A DNA stretch of 64,000 nucleotides, taken from Liolophura sinensis. Its lineage: Eukaryota; Mollusca; Polyplacophora; Chitonida; Chitonidae. The stretch covers positions 17,151,850-17,215,849 of the forward strand of contig NC_088304.1 of assembly GCF_032854445.1 (NCBI RefSeq), given 5' to 3'. The notes below the pieces were generated by a model, which saw nothing but the letters and a program-made list of their open reading frames with translations, did no database searches and was not told the DNA's origin. A program made the translations under genes and the position numbers. Of the stretch, positions 1 to 14,400 are shown one piece after another (within the stretch, counting starts at the first letter, position 1; the number at the start of each line of letters is the position of its first letter).

Positions 1-3000
1 CTGGTCATTACTATATTCAACTTTTGACTATGAGTTATGTGCCCTTGGGTAGCCCAGAAGACGTCAAATCTTTGGGCCAAGCCCATTTAACTCAACCAGC
101 AATTGTCTTACTTCTAAGTCCAAGACAATCTCAATGTCTTTATCTACGTGTAGAAAAAGCACACCATTTGTACATAAAAAACACAAGGTACTAGATACAG
201 TCTCCTGTAAAACGTACAACTGAACACTGACCCACATCATTAGGGTGGCAAAAGATGCGGAATTGGGCAAGGCATCGGCAGCTGTTGAAAAATTGCAAAT
301 TTCCCTGGTTTCAGTGGAGTAAGAGCCGTTGCTAGACACGTGATTATCACTTCAGTGATCATTTAATTGTCGCTACAGCCACAAGTATTGGTCGGAGAGC
401 AACGCGGTTTCCACCATTCGATTTCTCGTCACAAAATACGTCGGATTAGCCTCTTACCAGCAGCACTGGAACACTTTTTCCACTTTTGCATTTTTGCCTG
501 GTCTTTTTGTTAATTGAAATCGGCTACACTGTACTATGCACCATCGCGACTGGTCATTACTATATTCAACTTTTGACTATAAGTTATGTGCCTTTCGGTA
601 GCCCAGAAAATGTCAAATCTTAGGGCAAAGCCCATTTAACTCACCCAGCAATTGTCTTACTTCTTATTCCAAGACAATCTCAATGTCTTTATCTACGTGT
701 AGAAAAACCACACCATTTGTACATAAAAAGCACAAGGTACTTGATACAGTCTGCTGTAAAAAGTACAATTGAACACTGACCCACAACAATAAGGTGCAAA
801 AGATGCGGAATTGGGCCAGGCATCGGCAGCTGTTGAAAAATTGCAAATTTCCCTGGTTCCATGGAGTAAGAGCCGTCGCTGGGCAAGTGATTATGACATC
901 AGTGATCATTTAATTGTCGCTACAGCCAAGAGTATTGTTCGAAGAGCAACGCGGTTTCCACCATTCCATTTCTCGTCACAAAATACGTCGGATTAGTCTC
1001 TTACCAGCAGCACTGGAACATTTTTTCCACTTTTGCAATTTTGCTGATCTTTTTGTTAATTGAAATCGGCTACACTGTACTATATACCATCGCGACTGGT
1101 TATTACTATATTCAACTTTTGACTATAAGTTATGTGCCCTTGGTAGCCCAGAAGACTTCAAATTCTTGGCTAAGCCCATTTAACTCACCCAACAATTGTC
1201 TTACTTCTAAGTCCAAGACAATCTCAATGTCTTTATCTATGTGTAGAAAAAGCACACCATTTGTACATAAAAAACACAAGGTACTAGATACAGTCTGCTG
1301 TAAAAAGTACAACTTAACACTCACCCACATCATTAAGATGCCAAAAGATGTGGTACTGGGCCAGGCATCGGCAGCTGTTAAAAAATTGCAAATTTCCCTG
1401 GTTTCCATGGAGTAAGAGCCGTTGCTGGGCAAGAGATTATGACATCAGTGATCATTCAATTGTCGCTACAGCCACAAGTATTGGTCGGAGAGCAACGCGG
1501 TTTTCACCATTCGATTTCTCGTCACAAAATACGTCGGATTAGTCTCTTACCAGCAGCACTGGAACAGTTTTTCCACTTTTGCATTTTTGTCTGGTCTTTT
1601 TGTTAATTGAAATCGGCTACACTGTACTATGTACCATCGCGACTGGTCATTACTATATTCAACTTTTGACTATAAGTTATGTGCCCTTGGGTAGCCCAGA
1701 AGATGTCAAATCTTTGGGTCAACCCCATTTAACTCACCCAGCAATTGTCTTACTTCTAAGTCCAAGACAATCTCAATGTCTTTATCTACCTGTAGAAAAA
1801 GCACACCATTTGTACATAAAAAACACAAGGTACTAGATACAGTCTGCTGTAAAAAGTACAATTGAACACTGACCCACATCATTAAGATGCCAAAAGATGT
1901 GGAACTGGGCCAGGCATCGGCAGCTGTTGAAAAATAGCAAATTTCCCTGGTTTCCATGGAGTAAGAGCCGTTGCTGGGCAAGTGATTATGACATCAGTGA
2001 TCATTCAATTGTCGCTACAGCCAAACGTATTGGTCGGAGAGCAACGCGGTTTCCACCATTCGATTTCTCGTCACAAAATACGTCGGATTAGTCTCTTACC
2101 AGCAGCACTGGAACAGTTTTTCCACTTTTGCATTTTTGCCTGGTCTTTTTGTTAATTGTAATCGGCTACACTGTACTATGCACCATCGCGACTGGTTATT
2201 ACTATATTCAACTTTTGACTATAAGTTATGTGCCCTTGGGTAGCCCAGAAGACGTCAAATCTTTCTGCTAAGGCCATTTAAATCACCCAGCAATTGTCTT
2301 ACTTCTAAGTCCAAGACAATCTCAATGTCTTTATCTACGTGTAGAAAAAGCACACCATTTGTACATAAAAAACACAAGGTACTAGATACAGTCTGCTGTA
2401 AAAAGTACAATTGAACACTGACCCACATCATTAAAGTGCCAAAAGATGCGGACTTGGGCCGAGCATCGGCAGCTTTTGGAAAAATTGCAAATTTCCCTGG
2501 TTTCCATGGAGTAAGAGCCGTTGCTGGGCAAGTGATTATGACATCAGTGATCATTCAATTGTCGCTACAGCCAAAAGTATTGGTCGGAGAGCAACGCGGT
2601 TTCCACCATTCGATTTCTCGTCACAAAATACGTCGGATTAGTCTCTTACCAGCAGCACTGGAACAGTTTTTCCACTTTTGCATTTTTGCCTGGTCTTTTT
2701 GTTAATTGAAATCGGCTACTCTGTACTATGCACCATCGCGACTGGTCATTACTATATTCAACTTTTGACTATAAGTTATGTGCCTTTCGGTAGCCCAGAA
2801 AATGTCAAATCTTTGGGCCAAGCCAATTTAACTCACCCAGCAATTGTCTTACTTCTTATTCCAAGACAATCTCAATGTCTTTATCTACTTGTAGAAAAAG
2901 CACACCATTTGTACATAAAAAACACAAGGTACTAGATACAGTCTGCTGTAAAAAGTACAATTGAACACTGACCCACAACAATAAAGTGCCAAAAGATGCG

Positions 3001-4325
3001 GAATTGGGCCAGGCATCGGCAGCTGTTGAAAAATTGCAAATTTCCCTGGTTTCCATGGAGTAAGAGCCGTTGCTGGGCAAGTGATTATGACATCAGTGAT
3101 CATTTAATTGTCGCTACAGCCACAAGTATTGTTCGAAGAGCAACGCGGTTTCCACCATTCGATTTCTCGTCACAAAATACGTCGGATTAGTCTCTTACCA
3201 GCAGCACTGGAACATTTTTTCCACTTTTGCATTTTTGCCTGGTCATTTTGTTCATTGAAATCGGCTACACTGTACTATATACCATCGCGACTGGTTATTA
3301 CTATATTCAACTTTTGACTATAAGTTATGTGCCCTTGGGTAGCCCAGAAGACGTCAAATTTTTGGGCTAAGCCCATTTAACTCACCAAGCAATTGTCTTA
3401 CTTCTAAGTCCAAGACAATCTCAATGTCTTTATCTATGTGTAGAAAAAGCACACCATTTGTACATAAAAAACACAAGGTACTAGATACAGTCTGCTGTAA
3501 AAAGTACAACTTAACACTGACCCACATCATTAAGATGCCAAAAGATGTGGTACTGGTCCAGGCATCGGCAGCTGTAGAAAAATTGCAAATTTCCCTGGTT
3601 TCCATGGAGTAAGAGCCGTTGCTGGGCAAGTAATTATGACATCAGTGATCATTCAATTGTCGCTACAGCCACAAGTATTGGTCGGAGAGCAACGCGGTTT
3701 CCACCATTCCTTTTCTCGTCACAAAATACGTCGGATTAGTCTCTTACCAGCAGTACTTCAACAGTTTTTCCACTTTTGCATTTTTGTCTGGTCTTTTTGT
3801 TAATTGAAATCGGCTACACTGTACTATGCACCATCGCGACTGGTCATTACTATATTCAACTTTTGACTATAAGTTATGTGCCTTTCGGTAGCCCAGAAAA
3901 TGTCAAATCTTTGGGCCAAGCCCATTTAACTCACCCAGCAATTGTCTTACTTCTTATTCCAAGACAATCTCAATGTCTTTATCTACGTGTAGAAAAAACC
4001 ACATCATTTGTAGATAAAAAGCACAAGGTACTAGATACAGTCTGCTGTAAAAAGTACAATTGAACACTGACCCACAACAATAAGGTGCCAAAAGATGCGG
4101 AATTGGGCCAGGCATCGGCAGCTGTTGAAAAATTGCAAATTTCCCTGGTTTCCATGGAGTAAGAGCCGTTGCTGGGCAAGTGATTATGACATCAGTGATC
4201 ATTTAATTGTCGCTACAGCCAAGAGTATTGTTCAAAGAGCAACGCGGTTTCCACCATTCGATTTCTCGTCACAAAATACGTCGGATTAGTCTCTTACCAG
4301 CAGCACTGGAACATTTTTTTCACTT

Positions 4326-4849
4326 TTGCATTTTTGCCTGGTCTTTTTGTTAATTGAAATCGGCTACACTGTACTATGTACCATCGCGACTGGTCATTAC
4401 TATATTCAACTTTTGACTATAAGTTATGTGCCCTTCGGTAGCCCAGAAGATGTCCAATCTTTGGGCCAAGCCCATTTAACTCACCCAGCAATTGTCTTAC
4501 TTCTAAGTCCAAGACAATCTCAATGTCTTTATCTACGTGTAGAAAAACCACACCATTTGTACATAAAAAACACAAGGTACTTGATACAGTCTGCTGTAAA
4601 AAGTACAATTGAACACTAAACCACAGCAATAAGGTGCCAAAAGATGCGCAATTGGGCCAGGCATCGGCAGCTGTAGAAAAATTGCAAATTTCCCTGGTTT
4701 CCATGGAGTAAGAGCCGTTGCTGGGCACGTGATTATGACATCAGTGATCATTCAATTGTCGCTACAGCCAAAAGTATTGGTCGGATTTCTCGTCACAAAG
4801 TACGTCGGATTGGTCTCTTACCAGCAGCACTGGAACAGTTTTTCCACTT
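4326..4849 (+). repeat. Short satellite monomer with 25-bp internal deletion
   Basis: This unit is 524 bp instead of ~549 bp. At 4784/4785 the sequence goes directly from TATTGGTCGG to ATTTCTCGTC, losing the 25 bases (AGAGCAACGCGG...) present in every neighbouring unit. It is the clearest length variant in the array. Confidence 0.9.
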
Positions 4850-5398
4850 TTGCATCTTTGCCTGGTCTTTTTGTTAATTGAAATCGGCTACACTGTACTA
4901 TGTACCATCGCGTCTGGTCATTACTATATTCAACTTCTGACTATAAGTTATGTGCCCTTCGGTAGCCCAGAAGATGTCAAATCTTTCGGCCAAGCCCATT
5001 TAACTCACCCAGCAATTGTCTTACTTCTAAGTCCAAGACAATCTCAATGTCTTTATCTACGTGTAGAAAAACCACACCATTTGTACATAAAAAACACAAG
5101 GTACTAGATACAGTCTGCTGTAAAAAGTACAATTGAACACTGACCCACATCAATAAGTTGCCAAAAGATGCGGAATTGGGCCAGCCATCGGCAGCTGTTG
5201 AAAAATTGCAAATTTCCCTGGTTTCCATGGAGTAAGAGCCGTTGCTGGGCAAGTGATTATGACATCAGTGATCATTTAATTGTCGCTACAGCCAAGAGTA
5301 TTTGTCGGAGAGCAACGCGGTTTCCACCATTCGATTTCTCGTCACAAAATACGTCGGATTAGTCTTTTACCAGCAGCACTGGAACAGTTTTTCCAATT

Positions 5399-5947
5399 TT
5401 GCATTTTTGCCTGGTCTTTTTGTTAATTGAAATCGGCTACACGGTACTATGCACCATCGCGACTGGTCATTACTATATTCAACATTTGACTATAAGTTAT
5501 GTGCCCTTGGGTAGCCCAGAAGACGTCAAATCTTTGGGCCAAGCCCATTTAACTCACCCAGCAATTGTCTTACTTCTAAGTCCAAGACAATCTCAATGTC
5601 TTTATCTATGTGTAGAAAAAGCACACCATTTGTACATAAAAAACACATGGTTCTAGATACAGTCTGCTGTAAAAAGTACAATTGAACACTGACCCACATC
5701 ATTAAGGTGCCAAAAGATGCGGACTTGGGCCAAGCATCGGCAGCTGTTGAAAAATTGCAAATTTCCCTGGTTTCCATGGAGTAAGAGCCTTTGCTAGACA
5801 CGTGATTATTACTTCAGTGATCATTTAATTGTCGCTACAGCCACAAGTATTGGTCGGAGAGCAACGCGGTTTCCACCATTCGATTTCTCGTCACAAAATA
5901 CGTCGGATTAGCCTCTTACCAGCAGCACTGGAACACTTTTTCCACTT
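5399..5947 (+). repeat. Representative 549-bp satellite monomer
   Basis: This is a full-length unit suited as a reference, with an arbitrary start at TTGCATTTTTGCCTGG. It contains a short imperfect hairpin (GTCTT-ACTT-CT-AAGT-CC-AAGAC), an A-rich tract around CATAAAAAACACA, and a TGATCATTTAATTG segment. Variant classes differ mainly in three places: after TATGTGCC (TTGGGTAGCCC, TTCGGTAGCCC, or TTGGGTAGAAAAGA), in the GCATCGGCAGCTGTTG versus GCATCGGCAGCTTTTGG region, and in CATCATTAAG versus CAACAATAAG. No CENP-B-box-like 17-mer and no known small RNA gene was seen. Confidence 0.9.
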
Positions 5948-6561
5948 TTGCATTTTTGCCTGGTCTTTTTGTTAATTGAAATCGGCTACACTGTACTATG
6001 CACCATCGCGACTGGTCATTACTATATTCATCTTTTGACTATAAGTTATGTGCCTTTCGGTAGCCCAGAAAATGTCAAATCTTTGGGCAAAGCCCATTTA
6101 ACTCACCCAGCAATTGTCTTACTTCTTATTCCAAGACAATCTCAATGTCTTTATCTACGTGTAGAAAAAGCACACGATTTGTACATAAAAAACACAAGGT
6201 ACTAGATACAGTCTGCTGTAAAAAGTACAATTAAACACTGACCCACATCATTAAGGTGCCAAAAGATGCGGACTTTTGCCGAGCATCGGCATCTTTTGGA
6301 AAAATTGCAAATTTCCCTGGTTTCCATGGAGTAAGAGCCGTTGCTGGGCAAGTGATTATGACATCAGTGATCATTCAATTGTCGCTACAGCCAAAAGTAT
6401 TGGTCGGAGAGCAACGCGGTTTCCACCATTCGATTTCTCGTCACAAAATACGTCGGATTAGTCTCTTACCAGCAGCACTGGAACATTTTTTCCACTTTTG
6501 CATTCTTGCCTGGTCTTTTTGTTAATTGAAATCGGCTACACTGTACTATGCACCATCGCGA

Positions 6562-8482
6562 CTGGTCATTACTATATTCAACTTTTGACTATGAGTTATG
6601 TGCCCTTGGGTAGCCCAGAAGACGTCAAATCTTTGGGCCAAGCCCATTTAACTCAACCAGCAATTGTCTTACTTCTAAGTCCAAGACAATCTCAATGTCT
6701 TTATCTACGTGTAGAAAAAGCACACCATTTGTACATAAAAAACACAAGGTACTAGATACAGTCTCCTGTAAAACGTACAACTGAACACTGACCCACATCA
6801 TTAGGGTGGCAAAAGATGCGGAATTGGGCCAGGTATCGGCAGCTGTTGAAAAATTGCAAATTTCCCTGGTTTCCATGGAGTAAGAGCCGTTGCTAGACAC
6901 GTGATTATCACTTCAGTGATCATTTAATTGTCGCTACAGCCACAAGTATTGGTCGGAGAGCAACGCGGTTTCCACCATTCGATTTCTCGTCACAAAATAC
7001 GTCGGATTAGCCTCTTACCAGCAGCACTGGAACACTTTTTCCACTTTTGCATTTTTGCCTGGTCTTTTTGTTAATTGAAATCGGCTACACTGTACTATGC
7101 ACCATCGCGACTGGTCATTACTATATTCAACTTTTGACTATAAGTTATGTGCCTTTCGGTAGCCCAGAAAATGTCAAATCTTAGGGCAAAGCCCATTTAA
7201 CTCACCCAGCAATTGTCTTACTTCTTATTCCAAGACAATCTCAATGTCTTTATCTACGTGTAGAAAAACCACACCATTTGTACATAAAAAGCACAAGGTA
7301 CTTGATACAGTCTGCTGTAAAAAGTACAATTGAACACTGACCCACAACAATAAGGTGCCAAAAGATGCGGAATTGGGCCAGGCATCGGCAGCTGTTGAAA
7401 AATTGCAAATTTCCCTGGTTTCCATGGAGTAAGAGCCGTTGCTGGGCAAGTGATTATGACATCAGTGATCATTTAATTGTCGCTACAGCCAAGAGTATTG
7501 TTCGAAGAGCAACGCGGTTTCCACCATTCCATTTCTCGTCACAAAATACGTCGGATTAGTCTCTTACCAGCAGCACTGGAACATTTTTTCCACTTTTGCA
7601 ATTTTGCCTGATCTTTTTGTTAATTGAAATCGGCTACACTGTACTATATACCATCGCGACTGGTTATTACTATATTCAACTTTTGACTATAAGTTATGTG
7701 CCCTTGGGTAGCCCAGAAGACTTCAAATTCTTGGGCTAAGCCCATTTAACTCACCCAACAATTGTCTTACTTCTAAGTCCAAGACAATCTCAATGTCTTT
7801 ATCTATGTGTAGAAAAAGCACACCATTTGTACATAAAAAACACAAGGTACTAGATACAGTCTGCTGTAAAAAGTACAACTTAACACTCACCCACATCATT
7901 AAGATGCCAAAAGATGTGGTACTGGGCCAGGAATCGGCAGCTGTTGAAAAATTGCAAATTTCCCTGGTTTCCATGGAGTAAGAGCCGTTGCTGGGCAAGA
8001 GATTATGACATCAGTGATCATTCAATTGTCGCTACAGCCAAACGTATTGGTCGGAGAGCAACGCGGTTTTCACCATTCGATTTCTCGTCACAAAATACGT
8101 CGGATTAGTCTCTTACCAGCAGCACTGGAACAGTTTTTCCACTTTTGCATTTTTGTCTGGTCTTTTTGTTAATTGAAATCGGCTACACTGTACTATGTAC
8201 CATCGCGACTGGTCATTACTATATTCAACTTTTGACTATAAGTTATGTGCCCTTCGGTAGCCCAGAAGATGTCAAATCTTTGGGTCAACCCCATTTAACT
8301 CACCCAGCAATTGTCTTACTTCTAAGTCCAAGACAATCTCAATGTCTTTATCTACCTGTAGAAAAAGCACACCATTTGTACATAAAAAACACAAGGTACT
8401 AGATACAGTCTGCTGTAAAAAGTACAATTGAACACTGACCCACATCATTAAGATGCCAAAAGATGTGGAACTGGGCCAGGCA
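6562..8482. repeat. Copy of the first ~1.9 kb of the window (12-monomer shift)
   Basis: Positions 1-1,915 and 6,562-8,482 share rare private variants that other monomers lack, such as ATGAGTTATG, CAGTCTCCTGTAAAACG and ATTAGGGTGGC. This marks a duplicated block offset by 6,561 bp, about 12 monomers. Similarity drops to the array background near 8,485. The first copy has several one-base deletions relative to the second (near 801, 858, 1141 and 1171). Confidence 0.85.
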
Positions 8483-11400
8483 TCGGCAGCTGTAGAAAAA
8501 TTGCAAATTTCCCTGGTTTCCATGGAGTAAGAGCCGTTGCTGGGCAAGTAATTATGACATCAGTGATCATTCAATTGTCGCTACAGCCAAGAGTATTGTT
8601 CGAAGAGCAACGCGGTTTCCACCATTCGATTTCTCGTCACAAAATACGTCGGATTGGTCTCTTACCAGCAGCACTGGAACAGTTTTTCCACTTTTGCATC
8701 TTTGCCTGGTCATTTTGTTCATTGAAATCGGCTACACTGTACTATATACCATCGCGACTGGTTATTACTATATTCAACTTTTGACTATAAGTTATGTGCC
8801 CTTGGGTAGCCCAGAAGACGTCAAATTTTTGGGCTAAGCCCATTTAACTCACCCAGCAATTGTCTTACTTCTAAGTCCAAGACAATCTCAATGTCTTTAT
8901 CTATGTGTAGAAAAAGCACACCATTTGTACATAAAAAACACAAGGTACTAGATACAGTCTGCTGTAAAAAGTACAACTTAACACTGACCCACATCATTAA
9001 GATGCCAAAAGATGTGGTACTGGTCCAGGCATCGGCAGCTGTAGAAAAATTGCAAATTTCCCTGGTTTCCATGGAGTAAGAGCCGTTGCTGGGCAAGTAA
9101 TTATGACATCAGTGATCATTCAATTGTCGCTACAGCCACAAGTATTGGTCGGAGAGCAACGCGGTTTCCACCATTCCTTTTCTCGTCACAAAATACGTCG
9201 GATTAGTCTCTTACCAGCAGTACTTCAACAGTTTTTCCACTTTTGCATTTTTGTCTGGTCTTTTTGTTAATTGAAATCGGCTACACTGTACTATGCACCA
9301 TCGCGACTGGTCATTACTATATTCAACTTTTGACTATAAGTTATGTGCCTTTCGGTAGCCCAGAAAATGTCAAATCTTTGGGCCAAGCCCATTTAACTCA
9401 CCCAGCAATTGTCTTACTTCTTATTCCAAGACAATCTCAATGTCTTTATCTACGTGTAGAAAAACCACATCATTTGTAGATAAAAAGCACAAGGTACTAG
9501 ATACAGTCTGCTGTAAAAAGTACAATTGAACACTGACCCACAACAATAAGGTGCCAAAAGATGCGGAATTGGGCCAGGCATCGGCAGCTGTTGAAAAATT
9601 GCAAATTTCCCTGGTTTCCATGGAGTAAGAGCCGTTGCTGGGCAAGTGATTATGACATCAGTGATCATTTAATTGTCGCTACAGCCAAGAGTATTGTTCA
9701 AAGAGCAACGCGGTTTCCACCATTCGATTTCTCGTCACAAAATACGTCGGATTAGTCTCTTACCAGCAGTACTTGAACAGTTTTTCCACTTTTGCATTTT
9801 TGTCTGGTCTTTTTGTTAATTGAAATCGGCTACACTGTACTATGCACCATCGCGACTGGTCATTACTATATTCAACTTTTGACTATAAGTTATGTGCCCT
9901 TGGGTAGAAAAGAAGATGTCAAATCTTTGGGCCAAGCCCATTTAACTCACCCAGCAATTGTCTTACATCTAAGACCAAGACAATCTCAATGTCTTTATCT
10001 ACGTGTAGAAAAAGAATGCCATTTGTACATAAAAAACACAAGGTACTAGATACAGTCTGCTGTAAAAAGTACAATTGAACACTGACCCACATCATTAAGG
10101 TGCCAAAAGATGCGGACCTGGGCCAGGCATCGGCAGCTTTTGGAAAAATTGCAAATTTCCCTGGTTTCCATGGAGTAAGAGCCGTTGCTGGGCAAGAGAT
10201 TATGATATCAGTGATCATTCAATTGTCGCTACAGCCACAAGTATTGGTCGGAGAGCAACGCGGTTTCCACCATTCGATTTCTCGTCACAAAATACGTCGG
10301 ATTAGTCTCTTACCAGCAGCACTGGAACAGTTTTTCCACTTTTGCATTTTAGCCTGCTCTTTTTGTTAATTGAAATCGGCTACACTGTACTGTATACCAT
10401 TGCGACTGGTCATTACTATATTCAACTTTTGACTATAAGTTATGTGCTTCGGTAGCCCAGAAGACGTCAAATCTTTGGGCTAAGCCCATTTAACTCACCC
10501 AGCAATTGTCTTACTTCTAAGTCCAAGACAATCTCAATGTCTTTATCTATGTGTAGAAAAAGCACACCATTTGTACATAAAAAACACAAAGTACTAGATA
10601 CAGCCTGCTGTAAAAAGTACAACTTAACACTGACCCACATCATTAAGATGGCAAAAGATGTGGTACTGGGCCAGGCATCGGCAGCTGTTGAAAAATTGCA
10701 AATTTCCCTGGTTTCCATGGAGTAAGAGCCGTTGCTGGGCAAGTGATTATGACATCAGTGATCATTCAATTGTCGCTACAGCCACAAGTATTGGTCGGAG
10801 AGCAACGCGGTTTCCACCATTCCATTTCTCGTCACAAAATACGTCGGATTAGTCTCTTACCAGCAGCACTGGAACAGTTTGTCCACTTTTGCATTTTTGT
10901 CTGGTCTTTTTGTTAATTGAAATCGGCTACACCGTACTATGCACCATCGCGACTGGTCATTACTATATTCAACTTTTGACTATCAGTTATGTGCCCTTTG
11001 GTAGCCAAGAAGATGTCAAATCTTTGGGCCAAGCCCATTTAACTCACCCAGCAATTGTCTTACTTCTAAGTCCAAGACAATCTCAATGTCTTTATCTATG
11101 TGTAGAAAAACCACACCATTTGTACATAAAAAACACAAGGTACTAGATACAGTCTGCTGTAAAAAGTACAATTGAACACTGATCCACAACAATAAGGTGC
11201 CAAAAGATGCGGACTTGGGCCACACATCAGCAGCTGTAGAAAAATTGCAAATTTCCCTGGTTTCCATGGAGTAAGAGCCGTTGCTGGGCAAGTGATTATG
11301 ACATCAGTGATCATTCAATTGTCGCTACAGCCACAAGTATTGGTCGGAGAGCAACGCGGTTTCCACCATTCCATTTCTCGTCACAAAATACGTCGGATTA

Positions 11401-14400
11401 GTCTCTTACCAGCAGCACTGGAACAGTTTTTCCACTTTTGCATTTTTGCCTGGTCTTTTTGTTAATTGAAATCGGCTACACTGTACTATGCACTATCGCG
11501 ACTGGTCATTACTATATTCAACTTTTGACTATAAGTTATGTGCTTCGGTAGCCAAGAAGATGTCAAATCTTTGGGCCAAGCCAATTTAACTCACCCAGCA
11601 ATTGTCTTACTTCTTATTCCAAGACAATCTCAATGTCTTTATCTACTTGTAGAAAAAGCAAACCATTTGTACATAAAAAACACAAGGTACTAGATACAGT
11701 CTGCTGTTAAAAGTACAATTGAACACTGACCCACAACAATAAGGTGCCAAAAGATGCGGACTTGGGCCAGGCATCGGCAGCTGTTGAAAAATTGCAAATT
11801 TCCCTGGTTTCCATGGAGTAAGAGCCGTTGCTGGGCAAGTGATTATGATATCAGTGATCATTCAATTGTCGCTACAGCCAAAAGTATTGGTCGGAGAGCA
11901 ACGCGGTTTCCACCATTCGATTTCTCGTCACAAAATACGTCGGATTAGTTTCTTACCAGCAGCACTGGAACAGTTTTTCCACTTTTGCATTTTTGCCTGG
12001 TCTTTTTGTTAATTGAAATCGGCTACACTGTACTATATACCATTGCGACTGGTCATTACTATATTCAACTTTTGACTATAAGTTATTTGCTTCGGTAGCC
12101 CAGAAGACGTCAAATCTTTGGGTCAACCCCATTTAACTCACCTAGCAATTGTCTTACTTCTAAGTCCAAGACAATCTCAATGTCTTTATCTACCTGTAGA
12201 AAAAGCACACCATTTGTACATAAAAAACACAAGGTACTAGATACAGTCTGCTGTAAAAAGTACAATTGAACACTGACCCACATCATTAAGATGCCAAAAG
12301 ATGTGGAACTGGGCCAGGCATCGGCAGCTGTTGAAAAATAGCAAATTTCCCTGGTTTCCATGGAGTAAGAGCCGTTGCTGGGCACGTGATTATGACATCA
12401 GTGATCATTCAATTGTCTCTACAGCCACAAGTATTGGTCGGAGAGCAACGCGGTTTCCACCATTCGATTTCTCGTCACAAAATACGTCGGATTAGTCTCT
12501 TACCAGCAGCACTGGAACAGTTTTTCCACTTTTGCATTTTTGCCTGGTCTTTTTGTTAATTGAAATCGGCTACACAGTACTATGCACCATCGCGACTGAT
12601 CATTACTATATTCAACTTTTGACTATAAGTTATGTGCCCTTGGGTAGCCCAGAAGACGTCAAATCTTTCTGCTAAGGCCATTTAAATCACCCAGCAATTG
12701 TCTTACTTCTAAGTCCAAGACAATCTCAATGTCTTTATCTACGTGTAGAAAAAGCACACCATTTGTACATAAAAAACACAAGGTACTAGATACAGTCTGC
12801 TGTAAAAAGTACAATTGAACACTGACCCACATCATTAAGGTGCCAAAACATGCGGACTTGGGCCGAGCAACGGCAGCTTTTGGAAAAATTGCAAATTTCC
12901 CTGGTTTCCATGGAGTAAGAGCCGTTGCTGGGCACGTGATTATGACATCAGTGATCATTCAATTGTCGCTACAGCCAAAAGTATTGGTCGGAGAGCAACG
13001 CGGTTTCCACCATTCGATTTCTCGTCACAAAATACGTCGGATTAGTCTCTTACCAGCAGCACTGGAACAGTTTTTCCACTTTTGCATTTTTGCCTGGTCT
13101 TTTTGTTAATTGAAATCGGCTACTCTGTACTATGCACCATCGCGACTGGTCATTACTATATTCAACTTTTGACTATAAGTTATGTGCCCTTGGGTAGTTC
13201 AGAAGACGTCAATTCTTTGGGCCAAGCCCATTTAACTCACCCAGCAATTGTCTTACTTCTTAGTCCAAGACAATCTCAATGTCTTTATCTATGTGTAGAA
13301 AAAGCACACCATTTGTACATAAAAAACACAAGGTACTAGATACAGTCTGCTGTAAAAAGTACAACTTAACACTGACCCACATCATTAAGATGCCAAAAGA
13401 TGTGGTACTGGGCCAGGCATCGGCAGCTGTAGAAAAATTGCAAATTTCCCTGGTTTCCATGGAGTAAGAGCCGTTGCTGGGCAAGTGATTATGACATCAG
13501 TGATCATTCAATTGTCGCTACAGCCACAAGTATTGGTCGGAGAGCAACGCGGTTTCCACCATTCCTTTTCTCGTCACAAATTACGTCGGATTAGTCTCTT
13601 ACCAGCAGTACTTGAACAGTTTTTCCACTTTTGCATTTTTGTCTGGTCTTTTTGTTAATTGAAATCGGCTACACTGTACTATGCACCATCGCGACTGGTC
13701 ATTACTATATTCAACTTTTGACTATAAGTTATGTGCCTTTCGGTAGCCCAGAAAATGTCAAATCTTTGGGCCAAGCCCATTTAACTCACCCAGCAATTGT
13801 CTTACTTCTTATTCCAAGACAATCTCAATGTCTTTATCTACGTGTAGAAAAACCACATCATTTGTAGATAAAAAGCACAAGGTACTAGATACAGTCTGCT
13901 GTAAAAAGTACAATTGAACACTGACCCACAACAATAAGGTGCCAAAAGATGCGGAATTGGGCCAGGCATCGGCAGCTGTTGAAAAATTGCAAATTTCCCT
14001 GGTTTCCATGGAGTAAGAGCCGTTGCTGGGCAAGTGATTATGACATCAGTGATCATTTAATTGTCGCTACAGCCAAGAGTATTGTTCAAAGAGCAACGCG
14101 GTTTCCACCATTCGATTTCTCGTCACAAAATACGTCGGATTAGTCTCTTACCAGCAGCACTGGAACATTTTTTTCACTTTTGCATTTTTGCCTGGTCTTT
14201 TTGTTAATTGAAATCGGCTACACTGTACTATATACCATCGCGACTGGTTATTACTATATTCAACTTTTGACTATAAGTTATGTGCCCTTGGGTAGCCCAG
14301 AAGACGTCAAATTTTTGGGCTAAGCCCATTTAACTCACCCAGCAATTGTCTTACTTCTAAGTCCAAGACAATCTCAATGTCTTTATCTATGTGTAGAAAA

